Source of the DNA: a virus
Virus record (IMG/VR): IMGVR_UViG_3300042934_000768
Span: 1-64,000 of that record
Length of the DNA stretch: 64,000 nt
Reading direction: 5' to 3' (one strand)
This document shows positions 47,089 to 59,000 of this stretch, piece by piece. Within the stretch, counting starts at the first letter, position 1. Each line of letters begins with the position of its first letter. The notes beneath the pieces were generated by a model. That model ran no database searches. It was given only the letters and a program-made list of their open reading frames with translations, and had not been told where the DNA came from. Both the position numbers and the translations under genes were made by a program.

Positions 47089-50000
47089 ATGCCAGACTTC
47101 GAGAATCAATATTCTGCTTATTTGGACCATGACACCAGACCGATGTCTCGTTTTCTGGCATCCGAAGAAGAGCGTCAGGAGATGCCGCTGATCGGCAAGA
47201 TCGGCATTGGTGTCGGCCTCGGTGCTCTGGCCTTGACCGCAGCACACCGCACAGGCGGGATGCGTATGGTCGCTCGTGCTATTGAGGTGCAGGGCAAAGC
47301 CTTTGCCCAGGCGGCACGGGAAGTGTCCATGGAAAACGGCAGAGGGTTCCGTAATATCTTCAGCAACAGCTTCCGCCAGCGCTACCAGACTAATGTGGCC
47401 GAGCGGGCAGCGGCGCTTCGCCAGGGCACCAATCGGGAATACGACATGCAGCGAATCCTCACGGACATGGGCAAGTTCGTGGACAAGGAGATTCCTCACC
47501 ATATCGAGGAGAGCCTTCGATACGACGCCATTATGGACGACCTGCAGCGGCGCCATAGGCTGACGAGGCAGAATCTGGACGGCATTAACCGTGCATTCAA
47601 TCGGATCGACAACGCCACTAAAGGCGGGTTCTCTCTCAAGTACGCATCGGATAAGGATCTGGTGGCGAAGCTTTCAAGCTTCGGTGAAATTAATGATCCG
47701 ACGCTCCACAAGGCCATCCTGGATTCACGAGCTCGTTTCCGGCAGTTCGATCCGCAGAAAATGGGCGCAGAGCTTCGTGCTCGCACCGATCGGGCGCAGC
47801 GCAAATTCAGCAACCTGTTCATTAGCGAGATGCACGAGCTCACGCAAAAACAGGGAGTTGTCGGCCGAACGATGCGTGGCCGGGATCAAGCGACTGTTGA
47901 TGATGTGCTTCACCTGCACAGCGCCGGCAAAATGAAGCTGGATACGGATACGGCTCTTCGTTTGCAAAACGTGCTCAAGAACAACCAGAAATTTGGGAAG
48001 GCCGTGTTCGACAAGCACCTGTATGTGAAGCGAGGCCGTGATGGCAATGCGACAGATTTCTTTGATCTTCACGCCTTCGATGAGATGAAGGAGTCGTCAC
48101 TGGAATGGTTCGCCACCTCCATGCTCGGCGGCCTATCGCATACCCGGGACATTCTCAATTTCCGAAAGGCTCGGCGGGAGACAACCTTCCGCATGAATAC
48201 CCGAGGAACGGTGCAGCCAGTCATTAATGCGCAGCGAGGCATGGCCAATGATGCTTACATGGGCGGGCCGGCCGTATCGTTTAACGGGCGCTTCCGTCTC
48301 TTGAATAGCGAAGGTGGAGATCCGCTGGAGATCCTGAATAAAAAGCGGAAGGTTAAGCTCACCTCGTCGCAGTTCGGCACCATCAGCCGGATCTACAAAA
48401 ATGCAGCAGGCATCGGAACCGACAATAAAGAGCGGGGATGGTTTAAGCAGGCTTTTGACCTGGGGAATCAAAACAAAGACTCGGATCTCATTTCCTACAC
48501 CAGTGTATTTACCAAATTCTCGAATCCCGAGTGGGAGCGAAATGTGCTGGATAAAGCGCTGCGGGGGAACGGAGTCGAATACGATGACTTCTTCCGGATC
48601 CGGAATTACTTTGACAAATATACTTACGGCTTCTCGCCAAGGGTGCTCAATCAGATTCAAAGCCACATGCCGGATCACCTCAAGGCGTTCATCAAAGACA
48701 ACGACATCAATTTTGCCAGAGACAAAGATATGCTCAAGCTCTTCGAGTATTTGGGCAACCCGAACATGATGGTTTCCGACGGCATGGGTGGCATTGTCAA
48801 AAATGCCGGAGCCAAGCATGCAGGTGACAGCATCCAGCATTTGTGGCGGCGGTATGAGCGCAACCGGCACGACGTGCTCGGCAGGATCGATCCCATCGGA
48901 GAAGCCGGCCTATTTACGGGCGAATACACCCGAGTCCGCACGGGTATGGATCAGGTCAACCAGCAAGTGAGCTTGGAGGTCCTTCGTCAGATCATGGAGA
49001 CGGGATCGGGGCCGAAGCCGGATTTTCGGGATCTGCTTGATAGCATGCGGCCGAAGGGATATGTAGGCGCTGCAGTAGGAAATGGGGCCATCAAAGAAGT
49101 AGATTACCGGCAGGCGCAGGATCTCTACGCCTACTACGAATTTAACCGAGAAGGTCGGAACATCTACAAGGCCACGGACGCCAGCTTGCAGCGGGTAAAC
49201 GACCTGTTCGCCAATAATGCCTATTTCCGCACCCATGTGCAGCAGATGGCCAAGAAAACGAATCCTCTGTATGAGCGATTCTCCGGGGTCCGGCCAGTCA
49301 ATCAGATCGGCGACGATTACATTGCGGTTAACCAGGCATTTGAGGAAGGCTTCCTGAAGCAGTTTACGACGATCAGAGGGATCAAAGATTTCACCAAGCA
49401 AATGAGCTGGTTCACCGGCCGCCGTAACATGGAAGACTTCACGACGGCATCGGCTTATAACATGTTCATCCCTTACCGATTGCAAGATCAGATGGGGAAC
49501 TTCGGCCTCGGCTTCTCGGATTCTTCGATGGGCAGTGCCGGTCAGCTCTGGTCATCCCTGATTTTGAAGCGGCTCTTGCCTGCCGTAGCGATCCCGACCT
49601 ATGCGCAGTATATCGACGACAAGTCGGATCAAATGACGGGCACCAGTATCTCCGAGCGCTGGGAGATCTACAAGGCTACGAGGGAGCTTGGAAAAGCCCA
49701 GAAGCGGGATGCGACCGGTGAAACGGAACGCATGAGGCGGGAGTTCATGCTTCATCCCGGGATCGAGCATTTCAGTGCAATGCCGAATGTATACTTGCCG
49801 GGTGTCGGAGAGGTCGGGATGGGCACGGCAGCCAAAGCGGCGACATTCACGCTCGGGATACCGGATAGCGAAAGAGATACGTACTCCTATGAGGAAATGT
49901 ACGACTATTATCAAAACGGTGTCGATGAAGTGCGTAAGGGGCGCTGGTGGGCATTCGGCTCCAAGACAGCCTACCGAGGTGATCGCATCATTGAGTTTCA

Positions 50001-53000
50001 ACCGAACTCATACCGGATGGCGATGAGCGACTGGGAGTACACCAGTGTCACCTCCACAATGGAAGAGCGCTGGTCGCATTCGGCTTTTCCGACGCTGGAG
50101 AATCCGCTCGGGATTGGCCGGAACCTGTTCAATTCCACCGAAGATAAATACTGGTGGGAGATGAAGCACTATTACGATCGACCCTACATGTTGACCGGAT
50201 CGCTGTTTAACCCGAACACGATGTTCCTCGGGGATGTGGGCAATGCCACAATCGGCCGGGCGTTAAAGCCGGTGCGTGAAATGCACTCCGACTATTGGGG
50301 TGATCCCGTGCTGATGCAGGCGCAAGCCGATGAGTACGGAAATCGGCCAACGACACCGGTCATGACAAAGGTCTCCCCGGGCGGCCGAATGGAGCATGTG
50401 GTGCCCGCCACGCCAGGGCAATATGGATCTTACTTCGATTCGACGGGATCTCTGGGCAGCATCAACGGCCAAGCGCTTACAATGAACGAAGACAACAAAG
50501 AAGGCTACAATCCGATGTACCAGGACGGGAGCTATCCGGCACGATTCTATATCCGGCATCGGTACAACGGCGAAGGGAGCTGGACCGGAGAATATGCGAT
50601 GCAAGACCTGTCGAGCGGCGACACGATCTATGTACCGGCCAATATCGCCAAGCAAAACTATCCGGCCGAAAAGCTGTTTGAAATGGCGGCCGCACCGATG
50701 CCGCCGACTCCGAATCCCTGGGTGGATACGAAACCTCGGGCAATGTTTGATCAGGAGTTCGAATACCGTAAGGAAATTGAGCAGCGCAGGCTTCGGCAGC
50801 TGAATGACCCACGGAACCCAAACTGGCAGCTTCAGGAAGCGTTTGAAAACTGGACAGAGCCGCTCGGATTCTACAAGTACGCCTTTAACGACGAGATGCT
50901 CGGGTACAACCCGTATCAGGGCAAGATCGTGATGCAGAAGGCGGATGCGGCGACGAACATCTCCAACGCTTATTGGGAAACCAACATGGGCTCCTTGGGA
51001 GGCAGCGTCTCCGAGATCTTGCGTCGTTTCATTCGTCGGGATGACGGACAGCTGGACTACTACAACCCGATCCGAAATACGATGCCCAACTGGATGCCGG
51101 GCGGCGACTACTTCATCAATTTCCAGACAGGGGATCCTTATCAAAAGATTCCGCATGGCGAGTATCGTTTGCCGGGCGAATCATATGAGCGGCTGAACCG
51201 GCTGCATCCGGATGAAACTGGGTACTACGGAGCGTTCGATAAATTCAAGATCCTGGCCGACGTGGCCCCGTGGAGCGATGAGTATAAGTTCTGGAAGGAC
51301 TACGTGGAGCAAAACAACAACGATTCGGAGCTGCGGCGACAGGCGGCCATTATTAAAGATCAGGTGTCTAAGCGAAAGCAGAAATATGAATTTACGGACT
51401 ACCGGTTCCAAGACCAAGAGCTGGAGAAGCATACTGTCACCGTCACCAAATTCCTGGACGACTACACCTTCATGACCAAGGAGTTTGACGCACCGATCCG
51501 TCTCGCCGGGATGCAGTATCAGGCGAAAGCAGAGGGCGTAATGCGCTCCTACTTCAAGCCTGGAGACAAGGTGCAGATAGGGATCGATGCTGATCCGACA
51601 CGGCAAATTGCCGACGACAGCTATGGCACAATGCGGGCGGTCGTCTTCAAGAATCTGCAAAACATCAACCAGCAGATCATCATGAATGGCCAGATGAAGG
51701 AGAACATTAACGACTATTCGGCGCCGGGTGTCTTCTCCCGCTTCACCAAGGGGGAGATTCAAAAAGGTGCCAAATGGGAGTCACTCGCTCATGCGGAATC
51801 ACCATTAAATACTAAGTTCCTTCAGGTTCGAACGGCGCTTGAGGAATACGAGCGGGATCAGATCTACGGCAAGGACTGGGCAACGTGGGAGAACTTCATG
51901 ATCAGCGATTATGCCATTCCTGCGTTTCAGTCCGGTATTCGGGGTAATGTGCTCTTCGCTGCTGGTCAAGGCGCACTGTTCGGCATATTCCCGGCATTTA
52001 TTTTTGGAGGCGGGAAGACGGGGTTCCGCCGTGCAGGGATGATCGCAGGGTCCGCTGCGGTGTTTGCCGCCGGAAGCATGTGGCGATCGGCCCATGAAGC
52101 GGCCACCGGAGAGCGGTGGATCCCAGAGCGGCGGCGCACGGAGCAAGATCTGAATCAATACTTCGATGTCCTGAAGTACATGAAATTCAGCGGCCTGTAC
52201 GAGCGGGCCAAAGAAGAGCTACTGCAGCAGGGCATTGATGTTGATGCGATCTCCACCGACCGGGATCTGAAGAAAGAAATGAATAAGGCAAAGAAAGAAG
52301 AGCTGCTCGCCGAAAAGCGCCGGCTCTACATGGATCAGCCTGCAGGATGGGAAGCACGGCATAAAGAAATCAATGCCGAGCTGAAGCTCATTGAAGAAGA
52401 CCGTGACCAGATGTTCCTTCCAAGCCCCGTATTGCAGGCGCTGGAGTATAAGGATCAAGCGGAAACGACGCTGTACGGCGTAGATCCTTACGAGGATCGC
52501 ATGAAGGTGATGCGGGCTATGCCGTATAAAGACCGTTGGTTCTTCAATGAATTTGCGAACGCCAGGATGGAAGATCGGCAGCACATCTTGGATCTCGTAC
52601 CTGACGATCAGGACCGGATCTACAAAGCGATCTGGGGTGAGGGCCTTGACCCGCAAGTTCCGCTCGACGAATACTTCAGCAACAAGTTTCTGCCGGGACC
52701 CGACTGGGCCGGATGGCGACCGGATGTCAATCTGGAGGATTATCAGGCGAAAGCCGTTCAGCAGGCCGGGCTCGACATGAGCGACTATAATTTCTGGGAT
52801 GAAGATCTGGAGGCTGCCGCTGCGCTTCCGCCTATGGATCACGCTGGAGGTACAACCGGCTTTCGGGGATACCGATCGATGCAGCGAAACATCCAAGAAG
52901 TGCTGCAGGGCCAAGGTCTTTGGGATGTGCAGGTCACAGTCACGCCGGGAGAATCCGGAGGCGCTAGGATCAACATGAATTACCAGGATGATCGAAGACG

Positions 53001-53046
53001 AGAGATCGATGCGTACTTGGCCTACAATATGGATTCCATTGTATAG
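47089..53046 (+). CDS. Tape-measure or ejected tail protein with SNase-like domain (1985 aa)
   Basis: Follows the chaperones, as tape measures do. N-terminal hydrophobic Gly-rich segment (~36-58), long helical regions, and a second pair of hydrophobic segments near the C-terminus (~1620-1665). Residues ~1445-1555 resemble a staphylococcal nuclease fold: VTVTKFLDDYTF, IRLAG, KPGDKVQIGID, then DDSYGTMRAVV and INQQIIMNGQ. The nuclease Arg equivalent (YGR) is replaced, so activity is doubtful. Established: such proteins set tail length and often exit with DNA. The virion polymerase gene is next. Confidence 0.7.
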   Translation: MPDFENQYSAYLDHDTRPMSRFLASEEERQEMPLIGKIGIGVGLGALALTAAHRTGGMRMVARAIEVQGKAFAQAAREVSMENGRGFRNIFSNSFRQRYQTNVAERAAALRQGTNREYDMQRILTDMGKFVDKEIPHHIEESLRYDAIMDDLQRRHRLTRQNLDGINRAFNRIDNATKGGFSLKYASDKDLVAKLSSFGEINDPTLHKAILDSRARFRQFDPQKMGAELRARTDRAQRKFSNLFISEMHELTQKQGVVGRTMRGRDQATVDDVLHLHSAGKMKLDTDTALRLQNVLKNNQKFGKAVFDKHLYVKRGRDGNATDFFDLHAFDEMKESSLEWFATSMLGGLSHTRDILNFRKARRETTFRMNTRGTVQPVINAQRGMANDAYMGGPAVSFNGRFRLLNSEGGDPLEILNKKRKVKLTSSQFGTISRIYKNAAGIGTDNKERGWFKQAFDLGNQNKDSDLISYTSVFTKFSNPEWERNVLDKALRGNGVEYDDFFRIRNYFDKYTYGFSPRVLNQIQSHMPDHLKAFIKDNDINFARDKDMLKLFEYLGNPNMMVSDGMGGIVKNAGAKHAGDSIQHLWRRYERNRHDVLGRIDPIGEAGLFTGEYTRVRTGMDQVNQQVSLEVLRQIMETGSGPKPDFRDLLDSMRPKGYVGAAVGNGAIKEVDYRQAQDLYAYYEFNREGRNIYKATDASLQRVNDLFANNAYFRTHVQQMAKKTNPLYERFSGVRPVNQIGDDYIAVNQAFEEGFLKQFTTIRGIKDFTKQMSWFTGRRNMEDFTTASAYNMFIPYRLQDQMGNFGLGFSDSSMGSAGQLWSSLILKRLLPAVAIPTYAQYIDDKSDQMTGTSISERWEIYKATRELGKAQKRDATGETERMRREFMLHPGIEHFSAMPNVYLPGVGEVGMGTAAKAATFTLGIPDSERDTYSYEEMYDYYQNGVDEVRKGRWWAFGSKTAYRGDRIIEFQPNSYRMAMSDWEYTSVTSTMEERWSHSAFPTLENPLGIGRNLFNSTEDKYWWEMKHYYDRPYMLTGSLFNPNTMFLGDVGNATIGRALKPVREMHSDYWGDPVLMQAQADEYGNRPTTPVMTKVSPGGRMEHVVPATPGQYGSYFDSTGSLGSINGQALTMNEDNKEGYNPMYQDGSYPARFYIRHRYNGEGSWTGEYAMQDLSSGDTIYVPANIAKQNYPAEKLFEMAAAPMPPTPNPWVDTKPRAMFDQEFEYRKEIEQRRLRQLNDPRNPNWQLQEAFENWTEPLGFYKYAFNDEMLGYNPYQGKIVMQKADAATNISNAYWETNMGSLGGSVSEILRRFIRRDDGQLDYYNPIRNTMPNWMPGGDYFINFQTGDPYQKIPHGEYRLPGESYERLNRLHPDETGYYGAFDKFKILADVAPWSDEYKFWKDYVEQNNNDSELRRQAAIIKDQVSKRKQKYEFTDYRFQDQELEKHTVTVTKFLDDYTFMTKEFDAPIRLAGMQYQAKAEGVMRSYFKPGDKVQIGIDADPTRQIADDSYGTMRAVVFKNLQNINQQIIMNGQMKENINDYSAPGVFSRFTKGEIQKGAKWESLAHAESPLNTKFLQVRTALEEYERDQIYGKDWATWENFMISDYAIPAFQSGIRGNVLFAAGQGALFGIFPAFIFGGGKTGFRRAGMIAGSAAVFAAGSMWRSAHEAATGERWIPERRRTEQDLNQYFDVLKYMKFSGLYERAKEELLQQGIDVDAISTDRDLKKEMNKAKKEELLAEKRRLYMDQPAGWEARHKEINAELKLIEEDRDQMFLPSPVLQALEYKDQAETTLYGVDPYEDRMKVMRAMPYKDRWFFNEFANARMEDRQHILDLVPDDQDRIYKAIWGEGLDPQVPLDEYFSNKFLPGPDWAGWRPDVNLEDYQAKAVQQAGLDMSDYNFWDEDLEAAAALPPMDHAGGTTGFRGYRSMQRNIQEVLQGQGLWDVQVTVTPGESGGARINMNYQDDRRREIDAYLAYNMDSIV

Positions 53047-53057
53047 GATGTGAGTGT

Positions 53058-56000
53058 ATGGCATTAAACGATAAAATCAACGGTTTGAATAGCACAGGCA
53101 TCCCGATGGTGACGCCAGGATCTGAAGAGTGGACTCTGGCCTCCACCTTTCATTCGCTCCGCAAAGCATCCTACAGTAATGATAACGAACGAGCCAGCCG
53201 AGTCGATCAGCAATTAAGCATGATTCAAAACAGCACGCCACTGGATCAGAAAACACTGAAATCCAATGACAAGGTGATCCTGAAAAACTTCAGCTCGCCG
53301 CATCAGATCTTGGGGCAAAAACAAGTCGATGCCATGATGGCCTTCATGAGAGGGGAGGCCAAGACGTTCTATGCGTTTGACATCGAGACTCTTGGTGACG
53401 TCAAAACCGGCGAAGGGTTGCATATCACCGAGATCGCCATGCAGGGCTTTCAGAAATCGAAGGATGGTTTGTTTAAGGCGGATGCCAATCGGATGTTCAG
53501 CGTCTTGATCCGGCCGGACCAGCAAAGCCAGATCTATTTGGAGAACTTGATTCGGCGGGTACGCAGTGATCGGTTTGCGTTCAATACGATGAGCGACTCC
53601 GAACGGATTACGCTCGTCAACCTGATGCGATACTCAACGGAGACCAGTCTTGGATCCAAAGCGGCCAATCTCAATCCGTCTCAGCTGACGCACAATACCG
53701 TCATTCGAACGTTGGAGGATCGCAATGGCCGATACAGCTACGATAAGCTCGTCATGAATTTTGAGAACTACATCGGGCACATTCAATCCGGCTACAACAA
53801 CCTGAAGAATCTGGACGAACGAACACACTCAGTGTCCTACTCCATGCAGCGGTATCGGCAGCAAATCGCCGCCCATCAGAATGCCTTCTTCTTCTCCTAT
53901 AACGGAGACAACTTCGACTTGGAGGTTCTGGATCGATTCGGGAAGCAGACGGGACAAACGGTCATCCGTCCTCAGAATCATATCGACTACTACAGGTTGA
54001 TTCAGACGGCTTATGCCAACCCACACAGCTTCCACGAGGAGTTTGCCTCGAAGAACGATTTGAAGAATCGGTATTTCCAGCAAGGCCGCCTGACGATGCA
54101 CGAGATCCGCAAGACGCTTGGGATCGCCGGGGGCGAGGCGCATGCGGCGATCGCCGACGTTGACGATCGGGGCCTCGGCGGGGTCGTGTCGATGACCATC
54201 GACAAGGTATACAACCGGATCCATACGGCGAAAAACAAAGGCGCCATGGACACGATGAGCATCAGGCCGGCTTCCTTCACCTGGAACCGCAAAGATGTGC
54301 TGAAGGTCGGCGACCAGCTCTTCTCCGCCAGCGGTTATACGGCATTCGGGGATTCCCTGGACTTCCAAGCCCGCATGGAAAACGGCGAGCTCGTGCCACA
54401 TGATGTCTCCTGGAACAAGACAGTCCTTAATGCAAAAACGATGTACACGGTCAATAACCTGCGGGAGGTCAAAGATTCCTCCGGATCTGTAACCGGTCAT
54501 GTGTTGGAGCTGCTTGATCAAGACACCGGGCGACTGTCGTTCATTTCCCGGAGTGGACCGAACTCGATGGATCAGCTCGCCCAGTTCGTGCAGCAACAGC
54601 TCCACTCGACGAGAGGCATGAACCGGGAAGAGCTTTACAATATCCAGAAGATCCGGGAAGAAGATCAGGCCCGCCGCCGCTACGAGCGCATGACGAGCTT
54701 GTCGGGGGCGGGCGGGGCGAGCCGATCGGCCGGCTTCCAGGCAGCGCAGCGTATGTATGGAAATATTGAACATTATCAGAAGCGGCTTTTGGCCAAGAGA
54801 AAGAACTGGCCTACTGATCAGCTTGATGCAGAGCTCGCTGATTACCGTGATCATGCTACCTTTATGAGTAAGATGGATTTCAACAGCCGGCCTGTGTTCG
54901 ATGCTAACGGCAACATGAACTGGGTATATAATCCAGAGGAAGCGAGCCTGTTCTTCCGGATGGCGCCTCGCATGTCGAGCGAATATGACCACTACTCGGC
55001 AGCCATCAAAGAAATCGAGCGCATGATTCCGCTCGATCCGAAAGAGCGTAACCGGGAGCAGATCCGCAAGGTCCAGCAGCAGCGGGATATGGCTTGGCGC
55101 ATCTACAATCAATCGATGGAACGATCCGACATGGCCGGCAATCATACCACGTCCCGAATCATGGAGTCGTGGGAGAATCGGGGAATCAACCTCCATGTGG
55201 GTGGAGAACAGCGGTTTTTCAGCATGCAGTCCATCCCATCGACGGAGCGGGCAATCCGGCGCTTCATTTCCCAAGACGATTCAGAGAACCCGAATACGCA
55301 GCGGCATCGCTTGGAACAATTCATTGACAGCCTACATGAAAATGCGGTCGTGGGAGCGGGCAATACACGAAAATTCCGGATGATCAACCAGCAGAGCGGA
55401 TCGATTCACGACACCATAACGCAAATCGCTATGGATCTGCACAGCCGGAACATGCCACTGGAGCCACTGGAGACCACCTCACTGGGGCAGCGAGACATGT
55501 CCAATGTGACCGCCGATCGGAATCGCACAGCCGTTCAGAAGGCCATTCAGCGGGCTCTGAGCTACGAAGGGTCTGTGTTCCTGACAGGCGGAAAGGTACA
55601 GCTCCATCCAGAAGTGGATAAGTTCTTCGGCGATCTGGAGGGCCATCACCTTTCCGGCCTTCAGGCCAACAACCGGAATGCCGTGGAGATGGTGCTGCGA
55701 TCGCTCGAAGGATCGAACCGCAATCTCATGTTCGACCTGAGCGTGAACAACAGCCGCAGCAACCCGATGGCCAAGATCACGGTCATGACGCCGCAGCACA
55801 GTACGAGTGTGAGGGAAGCGCTGATGGAAGGGAGGAGCCATCCACGGGCAGTGGATATTCTGATCCCCCTCATCAACGAGGATGGATACCAAGTGCTGGG
55901 TAAGCGGAATCTGATCGCCCATACGGTTGCCGTCATGGATCAAGACAGCGGCAAGATCGTCCGAAGATCCACAGCTGAAGTAATCGGCATGCAGTATGCA

Positions 56001-59000
56001 CATAACATGAATTTCATCCTATCTGCTTTGGATGAAGGCGATTTCGATGGAGCTTCGTGGCGAAGCAAACATGTACTCGGTGAGGCAGTAAAAAGCATGT
56101 CAGGATCTCGTATGGATATTCATAGCTACAACGATGCCTACGAGGCCCGGGGGCGGATGGCCGACTTCGACAAGATGTCACACGTCAATATGGCTCCGGC
56201 TATGATTCATGATCTGTACCGCAAAGGAATCATTGCGAGGGACGATCTCAAAGACGAGGCATTCTACTATGATCGGGCGGACCGGCAATATAAATTGAGA
56301 ACACTCGTGGGCATGGACGACCTGAAGCACGGTCATTTTGAGCGGCTGATGGATATGCCAGGGTGGGCACAAGGCGCAAACTGGGAAGGTCAAGCTCCGA
56401 CACTGTATACCTCGGGCGTGAAAGAGGGTGCGGTGCAGAAAGGGACGATGAGCACGCAGGATTTGCGGGACTACACGCTCTACGGTCACTACATCAATAT
56501 GGCCCGGCCAAACTCGATTCAGGCCCGGAACTTCTATGAGTTTTCAGATGATGCTGCCTCCCGGGTATCCAGGGTCAATGCGTATACGAATTTCAATGGC
56601 ATGCTGGACACCGAGAAGAACGCACAATACAAATCCAGATACATGGGCGGTAACGGCCGGACCGGCGTGAATCTCAAGGTAGCCTACATCACCAATGAGG
56701 AGCTGCACAGCCGTATCATGGATATGTACAACAGCGGCGGCGCCGAGAATCTTCAGCTGCTCCGTGACGAAGGGATTCTGGTTAAGCGAAATGGACAAGA
56801 AGTTATCGACCATCGCCGCCTACCGACCGTGTACGAGCAGCAAGCCGTCATCGCCAAAGAGCTGATGGACGCCATGAAGTATACGGACTCCCAAAGCTTC
56901 GATAAGGGCACGGGCACCTTCCAGTGGCACGAGCGGTTCGCCAAGAACGGTGCGGCTGGCGCCAATAGCGGCTTTATCGTTGGCGGTGAGGCGATCAATG
57001 GCGCAACCGTCAATCCCGGTGACGTGATCGGCCGCCGCTATGTCGATGGCAACTGGGAAGAGATCCGTTACGAGAAGCACTATACAGGGCGACTCACCGG
57101 GGTGGAGAATCAGGTTTTCAATGTGGAGTGGGACGACAAGCCATTCAAGATCTCGTTTGCCGGCGAGAAGGGAACGGATGCCGCAACGCCAAGTCTGAAG
57201 CTTATTGGGGCGCTAACTGGGGATACCGAGATCAGTGCCATGATCAGCCCGAACCCGGCCAAGCGGAAAGACTTCGGCATGATGATGGAGGGCTACGCCA
57301 AGATCATTATCAACGAGCTGATGAAAAAAGATCAACCGACTCGGGAGAGACTGATTCGACAGTTGGATCTGGCCAGCATCGGTTTGCAGTACAATAACGG
57401 TCAATTCATGGATGTCAGCGGGCGGATGCCAAACGGCATTGACATCAAGGATTTCAATCGAATCGCACAGCACCGAGAGCTCGGCATCAACTTTCAAACG
57501 AGCACAGGACTCAGTACGGGAATCTTGGAAGCCCGGATGATGCGTAGCCCGCAGTACTACAAATCTGTGGATGCCAATGGCAAAGCTGTAATTGGATACG
57601 ACCCGGAAGGCAAGAAGATCTATGCCAGTGGTCTGGACGGATCCTCGATCGGTCACCGGGAGATGAAAGTGCTGCGCCGAATGGGAGCTGACCAGACGTA
57701 TGAACTCGCTTTTGAGACCATGCGTGAACAGGCGACGAAAACCGGCAGATGGCAGGACGCCCAGAACCTATCGCACTCAATCATGGGATTTGTCGATCCG
57801 GATGCTCCGGAGATGGCGGCCTACAAAAACCGGATTCTCCAGGCCCATCAATTCGAATCCATGCCAGAGCTTGGGTTAGATATGAACACGGTCAAGGGCA
57901 CCATTTTGGATCGAGATACAGTGGCGAGGCACCTCGGGATCGACGGCAAGGAAGCTGGCCACGGGTTCTGGCTCCAGTTGCCGGAAGAAGTGGCAGTGAA
58001 TGTCCATGGCGGCAGCGATCGAACGAAAGTAAATAAGATCTTCGTGCCGTTCACACATTTAGCAAGGGAAGGGTCGAATGACAAAATTCATCTGCAGAAG
58101 CTGCAACGGCAGATTGCCCAAATCAACGAGAGCATTAAATCGTATAGCCGGGCGAAGACGCAGAATGGCCGAGGTAAGGACAGTGCTGAGTATCACATGC
58201 AGCGACTGCAAGGGCATGTCACGAACTATGTGAACCAATTGTCAAAAGATACACTCAGCTCGAAAGGAATGACCGGAGAGAGCGTCCTCAAGGCGCACAT
58301 GCCGTCTTCCGCATCCGGCATTCTCAAGATCATCGGGCCGGAGTCGGCCGCTGCGATCGGCGATGAGATGACCTTTGTCTCCGTGCAGCAAGCGAAGGAC
58401 ATGGGCATCTATGAACATGTGATTGGCAAGCAGCATATCGGCACATCGAGGGAGAGCGAGATTCTGCAAGATTGGAGCCGGCAGCAGAACAAAAATGTGA
58501 TGACGATCCGCTATCCGACCAAGCATAACTCGGCCGTCCAGTTCACCCGTGTGGCGATCGATCCTAACCTGAAGATCGGGAACATTCTGACGACAGCCTT
58601 CACGGCTGAGCGGCTCGAAGGGGATGCAGACGGCGACCAATTGCACATGATCTACGTGGATGACGACAACATTCAGAAGGAATGGGCGCATTTGAAAGGG
58701 CAGCGGCAAGCCGAGTTCCAAGGTGGCCACGACAACTGGTCGGATTTCTTGAAGAGCCGAATTGCCGAAGAGGCGACCGGTGCGCAGCGGAATTACAATC
58801 TGGAGTCCTTGATCGAAGGGTACAACAAAGACCTGAATAATCAAGATGGCACCCGGATCCGGCAGATGGTGCCGAACTCCGAAGCGGAGATCGCCGGCAA
58901 GATCGGAAAGACGCAAATTGGCGGGATCTCCAACCTGAACTTGGCCATTCAGGATTTCGCCGAGGAGATGTATGGTTCCTATAGCCAGGAATACAAGACG

